Assembly (NCBI GenBank): GCA_025201705.1
Contig: MU617175.1
Coordinates: 1 to 20,443, forward strand
Direction: 5' to 3'
Length of the DNA stretch: 20,443 bases
Source of the DNA: Dissophora ornata
Lineage: Eukaryota; Mortierellomycota; Mortierellomycetes; Mortierellales; Mortierellaceae
Positions 10,036 through 19,482 of this stretch are shown one piece after another. The position numbers and the translations under genes were made by a program. The notes under the pieces are model-generated. The model was not told where the DNA came from, made no database searches, and saw nothing but the letters and a program-made list of their open reading frames with translations. Positions within the stretch are counted from its first letter, which is position 1. Every line of letters starts with the position of its first letter.

Positions 10036-10135
10036 GGGCAGTAAAGGGGGTCTCTACTTATGCATCTGATTGGATGGTGCAGTGGTCCGCTTCTTCAAGT
10101 GCACTTTTCGTGCCCTTTGCATGATCCGCATGCTA
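10036..10135. other. Short spacer between B promoter and C 3' flank
   Basis: About 100 bp separate the duplicated promoter from the duplicated flank. I see no gene or repeat in it. Confidence 0.5.
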
Positions 10136-10550
10136 CAAAATGGATCCTTTCAATCAATGTCTTCACGGTTGCTGCATTGATGTACCCTGTTTTCGCTTTT
10201 TCCTTTGCTCAAGAGATCTTTATCGTAAATCCCCTTGGTGGTCGCCCCGACTTCCCTTTTACCTGTTTCTGCTTCTGAATTTCCTCCTTTTCGAGCTCCC
10301 TTGCTCATCCCTCACAGAAAGCCAAGAGTCGTTTAGCAACAACTTCACATGCCCTGGATGTGCATAAAGCTGATCAGTGATTCTGTCGGCACAAGCTCGG
10401 AAGGGACCTTTTTCGACTTTTTATTCCTGCACAGCTTGAGGTCGTTGATCCAGTTCTAGGTCTTCGTGGGTCGTCAAAGACGGCAAAATAGGGAGAGAAG
10501 ACGTACTATGCATGGCTCATCATACCTGAAAAGCAGGATGGGAGGGGGGT
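10136..10550 (-). repeat. 3' flank of paralog C, with decayed coding remnant
   Basis: Homologous to 4545-4961. The minus strand contains AATAAA (plus 10420-10425), 131 nt past the stop of C. It also contains the copy of the decayed reading frame, with KGKSGRPPRG followed by FTIKIS, a stop, and AKEKAKTGYINAATVKTL. A G6 run (10544-10549) lies next to the stop codon, where the B flank has G10. Confidence 0.75.
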
Positions 10551-13500
10551 TTATTTTTGTCGCAAAAAGATCTTCACCTCCACTAATGGTATCATCGTCT
10601 TTAGCCTTTTCATTTGCTCACTATTATCCCAAACATGGGTTAGGAAAAGATCCAGCGTCACCAATGGCACCTCAAAATCGCCATAGTCAGAAATGCGGTC
10701 AACCAACATCTTGAAGTCGTCCATACCGAAATTCGAGTGGCAGAAAGAGAGGGATTTCAGTACCGAAAAATCAATCGCCCGGACCACTATCCTCCATTCA
10801 TGCGGATCTAAACGAAAGTTCGCTAGCTGAATACGTGTGAGCGATTTCCACGTCCTCGTTTCAACAGACGCCGATTTATGTGGCGGGATGAATGAATCAT
10901 CTTGCATTGATAGCTGCGGAGACAACGAGGCATCGGATCTTTGGGGTGGAGATGAAATCATGGTACAAATCCAAGTGAGACTAGGCCAGGGTATGCTCGA
11001 CCGGTAATCTAGTCGAAACTCAGAGAGCTTAGGTAGCCGGTGTCGCGTTGGGCATAGCTCTTTGACCTTTGGAATCCAATCCTCGTCAGGGTTCCCAGTC
11101 AGATATAGTCTCGCCAGTTTTTCACCGTATCTGTCGAGCAGATACTTTGCCTTATCCACCAGGATTCCAGCGCTCAAATCAAGATGCAATCCGAGCTCTT
11201 GCAGACTGCGCGACCGCTCAATTACTCTACCCATTGACTCCAAACCAACTCTTGTAAGTAGGTAGGGATCCAACTCAAATGATATGAGCTTTGAGCCATT
11301 CTCTTTTGTAGCATTATCCAGCAACTGAGCGTGCTTGTCGCTGGTCCTCTCCACATTCAGTTCCACCAATGAAGAGCCATACTTGGAGAAAATCACGTTT
11401 AAATAGTCGGATCCATGAAGATATCTTCCGTCCCACTTTTTGATGTTCATGGACATAATGGGCGTCTTGTCCTTTTCCCGAAATTCGACCGTGGACGTGA
11501 TATCGGGAAATCTCGACTCGTTATCTCTCGCCACTACCTCCAGCTTCTGCAATACCCATACATTTCCGTTCCTTAGTGCCGCGGTTCGCGCTGAAGTAAC
11601 GGTCTCGATCACTGCGGGGACACTCGCGTCAACGCATTCGATCTGAAAATGAGATATTCGAGGATTTCGCCGAAGAATATCCAGTAAGTGACCCTCCAGC
11701 CCGTAATCAATTCCCAGGGCAACCTTCGTCAAAAGACCTTGATCAATAAACTCCTGCTCCCATTTCTTGATCTGCTTCAAGGAAGGAAATCTAGCCTCAA
11801 CCGTCTCGATTCTACCTTCAGAAGCTCTCATTACCGCCATTTCCTTCTTGTCATATACTCTCTTGACAGCCAGTTTCTCCAATCTCTTCATCTTGCAAAG
11901 TTTTTCGATAACGAGATCAAATGAAAGTGAAAGCAATATGTCATCGATTTTCAACGTCAAATCAACCACAGACTGACAGCCTTCGAGTATTCTTGTCATG
12001 ACACGTCTAATATCGACCTCCTTGTCTTCCTTCCTGATTTCGATCTCGAGCACGTGAAGTTGAGATGGCATCATGGTAAATGAGGTTGACACACGAGAGA
12101 AAAATTGAATACACCACTTGAACCGCAACGCCCTAAGTCGGCCATTGGACGCTAGCTGAATGAGAGGGTCGTATCGACGGCCACGGTTGATGACATCGAG
12201 CGCTGGTCCTTCGCAATATGCTCCATCCACGGTTAGACCGAGTATGTTGGCCATGGTGATGGCGTCTGAGAATTTCCGTAGGTCGTCCAGCGTTGCATCC
12301 CATTGTAGCATAATATCCAACTCCTGAATACCGCGCGCCTTGACAAGCGCACTATAGAATTCCGCTGCCCGAGTCCTTGAAACAATTTGTATTTCAATGC
12401 TGCCCTTCTCCTCAATAAAGGTTCCACCGTTGGCTGTCACAGTGTCCCTCAGTTGCTGTACTGCTGTCTCTCGATAGTTTTCGCGATAGTGATCGATGCA
12501 TACCCACTTCACGTGTCCTTCCAAGGTAACAATCCGGTAGAGGTTTCCTAACACTCGGCTACCGTCTTTGATCTTGAGGAATGACTCTAGCTGCCGCAGG
12601 TCGGCTCCTTCTAAGACCTCTAGTCTGTCAAGTTCGGTTACAGTCGTTGATGACTCGGAGTCAACATCGGCCTTGTTGCTCTGGTCCTTGATGTAGGTGA
12701 TAGTCTCATCCACAAGCGGCGCGATATCTTGTGTGGCACTATTCAATGTTTTCTGTGCAGCTTCAATGCCCTCGACAAGCTTGAAGTGTGCCAAAGGTGG
12801 CACAATGATCCCTGCGACAGTGACTCCGTATTTGATCATCTGCATCATTGTCAGGACATATGGTCCATACTTTTGAAAGAACTCGGTTGGTCTGTCAATG
12901 TCGTAACCTTCATGCTTGGCCATATGAATCTCGTGCTGAATCTTGCTCCTTTCGGACATGGTGTGTGCTCCGCATTCACACAAGAAATAGAGTCGAAATT
13001 GATCAGAGAACGGTTTCCCCAACCTGTCTCGGAACCTCATCTCTTTTGGCAGGATGATGAACAAACGTGGGATTGGGTACTCGTGTAGTTCGTAGGTCTG
13101 GATTAACACTGCTTGAACTCGACTCTGGATGATGACAAGTCGATCCAGCGTCTGTTTCTGCATGTTGATCATCTGCTGCTGCTTCTCCAACAATTCTTGT
13201 CGTAATATTTCCTGTTCTTTACGCATCTCCTCCTGCTCTTTTAGCATCTCTTCCTGCTGTTGCAGCATCTCATTCTGTTTCGCCAGCACTTCTTGTCTCG
13301 TCGTTTGTTGTAATTCATGGATCTGCCGCTGCAGATCACTGTTCTTGTCTATCTCCGCCTGGAGTCGATCAAAATGTACCTCCATGGAGTGCTTGATGAT
13401 TGCCGCTTGAGCTTCTTGACCTGACATGATGGCCTCGACATAGGAACCATGTAGTTGGCTGTACATCTGTAAAGACTGTCGCGCCTCAGGGCTCAAGTCT

Positions 13501-14057
13501 CCTGAATAAAGGGCCAAACTCTGATGTGTGTTTTTAGCGCCGGTGATAGACAGACCAGCTACCTGTCGTGTTATCGAATGAGTTCCTGTGTTTGATTTTT
13601 GGGCGCTTGTGTTGATGTTGTGTGGTGTGGCAGTGCTCGTCGCAATGACTTGTTTGTAATGGCCTAGACTCTCAACGACAACTTCAAGAATGACGCCAGG
13701 ATAGTAACTGATTCTTCGGGGGTCCAGTCTAACATTTATCATAGCGCAAGAAGTCAATTGTCTGTCATCGGACCTCAGATATATACTCTGGTGCATTAAG
13801 AGAATTGAGAATGGCAACGTGTGAACCTACTTCTTGAGGTCTTTTCCTATCTGGAATGAGACTGCACGCCCGCCATTTCTGATGCTCCGAGCGCCTTCAA
13901 AGGCCTCTTGGATGTCACTCCATAGTACGATGTGCCGCCCTGTCTCTGGGTCAATGCGAGTGTCGATAGAGACGGTGTCCAAGGCGGATATGGAACCTGG
14001 CGGTGCGTTGATTCGGAACGCCTGTACAGGTTGCTCGTCTGTACCGACATCTGCCAT
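10551..14057 (-). CDS. Paralog C: coiled-coil / Cys-His / LRR-like protein of a tandem fungal family
   Basis: Exons 14057-13831 and 13728-10551 encode 1134 codons without interruption. The intron (13830-13729, 102 nt, GTAGGT to GTTAG) is in phase 2 at the same site as in A and B. Approximate layout: residues 1-105 N-terminal domain (MADVGTDEQP start, the only in-frame ATG); 179-284 coiled coil, the longest of the array, with heptads such as EEMLKEQ and EEMRKEQ; middle domain with C326, C328, H331, H341, H344, H348; hydrophobic segment 365-387; then a long irregular LRR-like region ending VEVKIFLRQK. The N-terminal domain lacks the stretch that holds IPFSLPFTHTL in A. This intact copy is the best reference for the family. 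I find no P-loop, protease or nuclease motif. Its function is unknown; the LRR region suggests binding of a ligand or partner. Confidence 0.87.
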
Positions 14058-14262
14058 GGTTTCTGTATGTTCGTTTTTGAGATGTGTAAAAAGGAAAGAC
14101 GAAGGAAGGGAGAGAGAGGATGTCTGGTTGGAAAAGTAAAATGCGAGAGGTTTAAGGAAAAAGTGACGGAGGATGTCGCATCTGTGAGAAAACACCTCCC
14201 GCTTCTCCCGTGCTGAGCGTTCAACATTTTGTGTAACCTTTGAGAGTCACGGCATGAAGGCA
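14058..14262 (-). promoter_or_regulatory. Promoter and leader of paralog C
   Basis: Related to the A and B promoters but more diverged, with small insertions (GAGAGA, and a stretch around 14160-14215). It keeps the 17-nt block AAAGGTTACACAAAATG at plus 14225-14241, at 168-184 nt before the ATG, and the leader element around ACACATCTC next to the start codon. Confidence 0.5.
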
Positions 14263-14898
14263 CAAGCCATTTAAAGTCTACTTTTGGAAGGAACGTCCCC
14301 TTCTCCTATTGTCTCTCTCTAGTTTGATGTCTCCTACCACCACCATACGAAGTTAGCGCGCTTGTTCAATTCGCGTTTGTCAAAAGTTGATCATGAGTTG
14401 ATATCATGCTCGTGGAGGAGCTGGATTGAACGCGTGATATTTCTTAAATGAAGTGGGATCTACCAGCCCTTGGAACGCGTTCGAAAAATATCCGATAGTC
14501 AATGAAGTTCTAGGATAGTGGAGGAGGCACAGACTCCTTGTAAACTTTTGGTGGCCCGTGATGTGGATTTTTTGGTCCTAGGAAAAATCTCTCGGGTTGA
14601 CCACGGAAAGGTGGTTTGAGCTGTGGATGGCCGGCGGTATGTGTAGGAGGGCCAAAGAGAGAGCAAAAGAGAGAAAGAGAGAGATTGAAAGAAAGAGAGA
14701 GAGAGAGTGAAAGAAAGATAGAGAGACGGGTGGTCATGACAATGCAAACTTCATGCATATCACAACTGGCGTCTTGTTGGTAATTGTGGAAATTCAACCT
14801 GCAAAGAACCACTTCTTTTGCTTCGGGATCAGCAAAATTCCTCTTTCAGCAATTCCACAACTGACACCGCAAAGAGCAGAAGCGCTTTTTTTTTTCTC
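14263..14898. other. Divergent intergenic region between paralog C and the KIX gene
   Basis: No gene is seen. The region holds two ACGCGT sites (14430-14435 and 14475-14480), which match the MluI cell-cycle box bound by MBF in other fungi, and a GA-rich tract further right. Open frames here are short and low in complexity. Confidence 0.45.
14654..14726 (+). repeat. GA-rich microsatellite
   Basis: About 70 bp are almost purely A and G, mostly GAGA and GAAA units. The tract lies 170-245 bp upstream of the TATA box of the KIX gene. It could be a simple repeat or a GA-type promoter element. A shorter GAGA run (about 18318-18332) lies upstream of the isopropylmalate synthase gene. Confidence 0.8.
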
Positions 14899-14904
14899 TA
14901 TAAA
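14899..14904 (+). promoter_or_regulatory. TATA box of the KIX-domain gene
   Basis: TATAAA follows a T-rich run and lies 139 bp before the proposed ATG at 15043. A transcription start 30-40 bp downstream would leave a leader of about 100 nt. A 27-codon upstream frame (14926-15009) would lie at or just before the transcript start. Confidence 0.5.
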
Positions 14905-15042
14905 TCGCAGCCATTCAAAAAAATAATGAACAACATTCCACTTCGTCTTTTACAAACTTGCCTACACCAACAGCTACCCTACGCTCAACACCGTTCTTCT
15001 CTCCTCTGACTTACCCGAACACAACCAACAACTTTCTCCCCG

Positions 15043-15547
15043 ATGCATCGTCAACCAGGACAGCCGCAGCGAGAGCCACCACGAAAGTGGCATTCCAATC
15101 TGTCTCAAGAAGAACGTATTCATCTCACCAAGGAGCTGTAGGTGCAATTGTTGAGTGGATGGCACGTTACTAGGGGGAGGGGGTTACTTGCCACTGCTCC
15201 CGCTTTACTGATTGAACCTTTCCATCCATCATGCCACTGCGTACCTTAGATCTGTTGCCCTACACTTATTGGAGCCAACGATCAGCGAGGAAGAGGCCTT
15301 GGAACGGGCAACGTCATTCGAGGATGAAATTTTCCAACACTCCTTGACCCAGGTGAGTTCTATAATTCATATCGTTTTATCTACATTCCCGGCTTTGTTG
15401 TAAACTCTACTATTTCGCACAGTTTTAATTGTTTAATTATTTTTTTTGTAGAGCGACTATATTACAGCATACACAAGAAAGCTGCGAAATACTCGAACTC
15501 AGGCTGGGGTTTACCAAGCATTCCAAGGCGGTACGAAGCCTAAATAG
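15043..15547 (+). CDS. Stand-alone KIX-domain protein, Mediator subunit 15-like
   Basis: Three exons, 15043-15137, 15250-15352 and 15452-15547, encode 97 codons. Intron 1 (112 nt, GTAGGT to CTTAG, phase 2) completes a Leu codon. Intron 2 (99 nt, GTGAGT to TTTTTTTGTAG) is in phase 0. The product is a short basic Pro/Gln leader (MHRQPGQPQREPPRK), then a KIX-like three-helix pattern: WHSNLSQEERIHLTKEL, SVALHLLEPTISEEEALERA, TSFEDEIFQHSLTQSDYITA, YTRKLRNTR. This matches the known N-terminal KIX of fungal Med15, which binds transcription activators: W-x3-(S/D)-x2-ER, then an acidic turn, then A-x2-FE-x2-(I/V)-(F/Y), then a Y-x4-KL helix. Family Med15 proteins carry a long Gln-rich body after KIX. 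Here a stop follows about 20 residues later, and no Gln-rich coding sequence lies downstream. It is inferred to be nuclear. It could be a solo KIX regulator or a truncated Med15 copy. Confidence 0.7.
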
Positions 15548-15720
15548 AAGCCTGTCCAAAAGGCGCGCCGCCATACTGGTCACCGGGCAAGGGGAGGAGG
15601 GGGGGTGATGCAGGCCCTTTGTGTTCCAATGGTATCTGAGGACCACTAGTAATGTGGGAAGTGGTATATTCCTCTTGAATGTCTCGTCAATATCTTTGCC
15701 CCCACCTTTTTTTGTAAACG

Positions 15721-15726
15721 AATAAA
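15721..15726 (+). terminator. Candidate poly(A) signal of the KIX gene
   Basis: AATAAA followed by T8, 174 bp past the KIX stop codon on the same strand. It is the first canonical hexamer downstream. Confidence 0.4.
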
Positions 15727-15959
15727 TTTTTTTTAGTGATAAAAGATTAGCCCTCACTCGCTGTTCCAGCAGCGATGCATTAAAGCTCTATGACCACACG
15801 CCACCAATTTTCGTGAGTGTCTCGCTGAAAAACAACCCCTCCCCTAGTTTTTTTTTTTAATATCCTTGCATGCCAATGCAACACTGTGCCGTCCGGTATA
15901 CAAAACGTGTGTACAGAGAGTCAACTCTTATTGCAGAAAGTGATATATGTACATGGGAT

Positions 15960-15976
15960 TTTATTTTTATTTTATT
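15960..15976 (-). terminator. Candidate poly(A) signals of the isopropylmalate synthase gene
   Basis: Three AATAAA hexamers in a row on the minus strand (the plus strand reads TTTATT at 15960, 15966 and 15971), 66-82 nt past the stop codon. The repetition and distance fit a fungal 3' end signal. Confidence 0.5.
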
Positions 15977-16041
15977 CTTATCAACAAGCGAGCACGTTGT
16001 CGCTTAAGAGACATATGCAACTCAAACAGAATGCCGCTGCC

Positions 16042-18269
16042 TTAGACATCAACCTTACGCTCTACAAGAATACGCTCGCTCTCGTTAGCAACAAGACGGT
16101 TGACGGCGTTCAAGTAGGCCTTGGTTGCAGCCTGGATAATGTCAGAGTCCGCACCATGGCCGTGGTAAGTGACCCGGTTAAGGGAATCGGACTTTTGGAC
16201 GTTCTCGGCCTCATCATCTGATACTGAGTTGTCCTCTGCAATCTTGACAGAGACCTGGCCCAGAGCATCAATACCCTCGCCAACAGCCGTAATATCAAAC
16301 TTGAGCAAGCGGATCTTCTTGCCAACCAGGCGCTGGATCGCCAAGAAGACAGCCTCAATAGGTCCAGACTTGCCAATGGCAGCATCGACTACAACATCGC
16401 CCGTCACAGTGTTCTGGAGCTGTACCGTGGCCGTGGCAAAGGAAGTGCCAGAGACCACCTGGAGGGATTTGATCACAAACGTGGCCTTGTCACCGGCAGC
16501 GGACGAGACTTGGTCCGACAACAGCGCAAGCAAATCCTGCTCCGTAACACGCTTCTTGCTGTCAGCCAAAGTCTTGAAGCTGTTGAACGCGATCTGGAAC
16601 TCTTCATCGCTCAATTCACCGAAACCAAGATCCTGGAGACGGGAACGGAAGGCAGCTCGTCCAGAGTGCTTGCCAAGGACCAAGTTAACGGTGTTGGCGC
16701 CGACTGTCTCGGGGCTGATGATCTCATATGTCGTCTTGTTCTTGAGAACACCGTCCTGATGGATTCCAGACTCGTGCAAGAAGGCGTTGGCACCTACAAT
16801 GGCCTTGTTGGGCTGTACTACCATGCCGGACAACGAAGATACCATCTGCGAGATCCTGAAGAACAAGGGAGTGTTGATGGTGTGGTAGACAGGGAAAAAG
16901 TCGGGGTGGGTGTGGACTGCCATGACGACCTCCTCCATAGCGGTGTTTCCTGCGCGCTCTCCAATACCGTTGATCGTCACCTCGACCTGACGGATTCCGT
17001 TGTTGATTCCAGAGAGAGTGTTGGCGGTAGCGAGTCCGAGATCATTGTGACAATGGGCGGACCAGATGACCTTGTCTGATCCCTTGGTGTTGGCGATCAA
17101 GTACTTGATCATAGCGCCATACTCCTCGGGCATATTGTAGCCGACAGTGTCGGGAATGTTCAAGGTCGTTGCGCCAGCCTCAATGACGGCAGAGAGGACC
17201 TTGCACAAAAAGTCCTGGTCTGATCGTCCTGCGTCTTCGGGCGAGAACTCCACATCGTCGACGAGGGACTTTGCGAACGATACTGCAGCGACGGCGCGGG
17301 TGACGCACTCGTCGCGCGAGATCTTGAGTTTGTGCTCGAGATGGATGTCGGAGGTGGCGAGGAAGGTGTGAATGCGCTTGTGTGGTGCTTTTGCGATTGC
17401 ATCGTAGCAGCGCTGAATATCTGCGGGGACGGCGCGGGCAAGACCTGCGATTGTCTGTGTTGTTTTTGAGGGATAGCGATGAGATGGAGAGGGGGTCGGG
17501 TTAGATTAGGGAAGAGGCGATGAAGACCACCCTCCCGGGGTTCAGATTCCTGGGGACTATGTGCTGCTTGATAGAAGCGACGATTGACTGTGGTTTCATG
17601 TCCCAATCTGCGTGTGTGTACATGGTGTGGGTCGAGCGTGTCTCTCCAGCCGACGGGTGATGCGTCCACCGCTGCGGACGAGGCGATTATTACTCATTTG
17701 TGTCGGTTGATGTGTCCTCCGCATTTGTTCTTTTTCTGCTCTTGTTTGCAATCGGCCAATCACAGTCCTCGAAAATCTTATCCATCTCCTCGTCGAGTTT
17801 TCGTCTATGGCGGATGTCATATGCAAACAACCATCCTACACACCGGCTACTTACGATAGGCTTGCCGATTGCCTCACGGCCGACCATCAGAGGGCCAACC
17901 TCGATGGCGATCCGCTCGACTGCATCAAAGTCACCCTGCGATGCGACGGGGAAACCGGCCTCGAGGACATCGACACCGAGGCGAGAGAGCTGCTTTGCAA
18001 TCTCGATCTTTTCGTTAACTGTGAGGGTCACTCCTGGCGACTATGTGTCCGTGAGTAGGTGAGTAGGCACAAGAAAAGGAGACGAGAAGAAAGAGGAAAA
18101 GGAGTCGTTAGGACATCCGGGGGGGAGAACAGGTTCGCGTTTAGGTGTCTGTGAACAGAGTTTGATCGGACATTTCTTTCTGGGCGTGTCGGGTCTTCGT
18201 TACCTGCTCTCCGTCTCTGAGAGTTGTATCAAAGATGATCAACTTTTCCTTGTTGTTTGTGGCGGCCAT
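16042..18269 (-). CDS. LEU4: 2-isopropylmalate synthase (EC 2.3.3.13), LeuA type 1-like
   Basis: Catalyses the first committed step of leucine synthesis, condensing acetyl-CoA with 2-oxoisovalerate. Exons: 18269-18204, 18040-17855 and 17454-16042; introns of 163 and 400 nt, both phase 0. They join DGEQ to [11 protein letters not shown] and GREAIGKPI to [13 protein letters not shown]. The product has 554 residues. Visible motifs are [13 protein letters not shown] (residues 13-25) of the HMGL-like TIM barrel, [10 protein letters not shown], the metal-binding HCHNDLG (H218, H220), NGIGERAGN near 249-254, and [13 protein letters not shown]. The C-terminal third is the LeuA dimerisation/allosteric domain, where family members bind leucine, ending with [19 protein letters not shown]. 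No mitochondrial presequence is evident (MAATNNKEK), so a cytosolic form is inferred. The [12 protein letters not shown] form matches bacterial and plant type 1 enzymes, whereas yeast Leu4 is type 2; the symbol reflects function, not orthology. Confidence 0.93.
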
Positions 18270-18480
18270 GGTTATGAGATGATGTGGTGTTGGGTGGTAT
18301 ATATAATGTGTCTATGAAGAGAGAGAGCGAGAGTGGAGCGGATGCAGAGTCGCAAGCTGAAGGCGGATGTGAAGAGGGAAAGAAAGCTGTGGAGGGGAAA
18401 TAAACGAGGCCATTATTGAGGGGATAGGGGGGATTATATAATTTTTTCGCTTTGACTGCGAAGACACAAATGAGTAAGGC
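18270..18480 (-). promoter_or_regulatory. Promoter of the isopropylmalate synthase gene
   Basis: A TATATATAA-like run (plus 18298-18306) lies about 30 nt before the ATG on the coding strand, which implies either a very short leader or a more upstream start region. A CT-rich stretch (GAGAGA on plus, about 18318-18332) lies upstream of it. I found no Leu3-type CCGGNNCCGG and no clear Gcn4 TGACTC site. Confidence 0.35.
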
Positions 18481-19482
18481 CTGCACGTGATATTAGTCAG
18501 GCATTCGCCCACATCATATCTCCCATAATCTCCCATAATCTCCGGCAGCTCTGGAAGTGCGTCCAAACTTTGTGTGAGGGTAATAATTGATCCTGAGTTA
18601 TCGTTTGTTCTTCCAGATGCCCAGGAAGCTTCTAATGTACCGTCGCGGAGCAGAGCAATTGTGCCCATGCGCAAAAACCGAGTTTCAAGGTGCTGCTTCT
18701 TGATCCTGCTGGTGCTGGAGATTTCACCGCGTATTGTTCACCGTCTATTACGCGCCTGCGGTAGCAGGAAAGGCGATATCTGAGCTTCCTGCGACTCAAA
18801 TGAGCCACTTTGTGCCAGAGTAGATATTTGTGGTTTTATGATTAGAGGACATGCCCATGATAGAAAAGCAATCCATCGGACGGCGTCCACACACACAAAA
18901 AAAATGCGATTCATTAAAGGAGATAGCGATCTGAACACACAATCTCGTCATATGTGTCATTGCAGGAGAAGTTATTCTCTTTCCCCAATATTTTTCACAG
19001 CTACGGTATGCATGTAGGCAAAAACAAAGACACAACAACAACCCCTTGGGCCGAGGCGTCTCCTTGTACTCGACAGATCACTGAACCCCCCACTAATAGA
19101 AAAAACCACAAAAATGAAAAGACACCTTACTAGGGAGGGGTGCTCTTCCCAATAACAGGTATTCCAAACGGGAAGGGCGGCTCGCATAAATCGCGTTCAT
19201 ATCAAGCAAGCAGACACACACTTTAATGCATATGCGTCACTGCACTAAATAAATGAGGACTCATTTGTGTCGAACTATATACTCAGTGCTTTTTGATGAT
19301 GACGATGATTAGAAGGCGAGATATGTATGGGCTATGGTACAATGGTCAGTTTCATGCACTGGACCGAAAAAGAGAAAGTTATCTATGTAGTTCAACAAGT
19401 GAGCAAATGTCCCGCCTTTGTTGCACTCGCCACTTATTATTATTATTTTTGCTCCGCAAAACGTTGAAACGCCCAAAGTTGA
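18481..19482. other. Intergenic region between isopropylmalate synthase and CTF8
   Basis: About 1 kb without a recognised gene. It holds a 10-bp unit TCCCATAATC repeated twice (18521-18540), an open minus-strand frame of unclear status (about 18490-18737), and the palindrome AAATGAG-GA-CTCATTT (19251-19266). The TTATTATTATTATTTTT run near 19434-19450 gives AATAAT-type signals on the minus strand about 40 nt past the CTF8 stop, a plausible 3' end region for that gene. Confidence 0.4.

Larger units (their letters stand above)
15548..16041. other. Convergent 3' region of the KIX and isopropylmalate synthase genes
   Basis: No gene is seen in these 494 bp. There are several T-rich runs and a G-rich stretch near 15592-15606. 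Candidate poly(A) signals for both neighbours lie here and are listed separately. Confidence 0.5.

Noticed and set aside
14499..14812. Minus-strand frames of 82-100 codons over the GA-rich tract
   Set aside because: They consist mainly of Ser/Leu/Phe repeats generated by the microsatellite.
14926..15009. 27-codon upstream frame before the KIX gene
   Set aside because: Its ATG is only about 22 bp past the TATA box, so it probably lies outside or at the very edge of the transcript.
16169..17079. Plus-strand frames of 196 and 189 codons opposite the isopropylmalate synthase
   Set aside because: They are antisense to a well-supported conserved exon and have no family resemblance.
17596..17826. 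Minus-strand frame of 76 codons inside the long intron of the synthase gene
   Set aside because: The flanking exons join in phase to give continuous family sequence without it, and the peptide is unlike any synthase segment.
19251..19266. Perfect palindrome AAATGAG-GA-CTCATTT as a terminator or binding site
   Set aside because: A 2-base loop makes a poor hairpin. It lies more than 200 bp from the CTF8 stop, and one such palindrome in 1 kb of AT-rich DNA is weak evidence.
19328..19400. tRNA-like stretch GGGCTATGGTACAATGGTCA
   Set aside because: The start looks a little like an A box, but there is no GGTTCGA-type B box, no anticodon stem and no closing acceptor stem.
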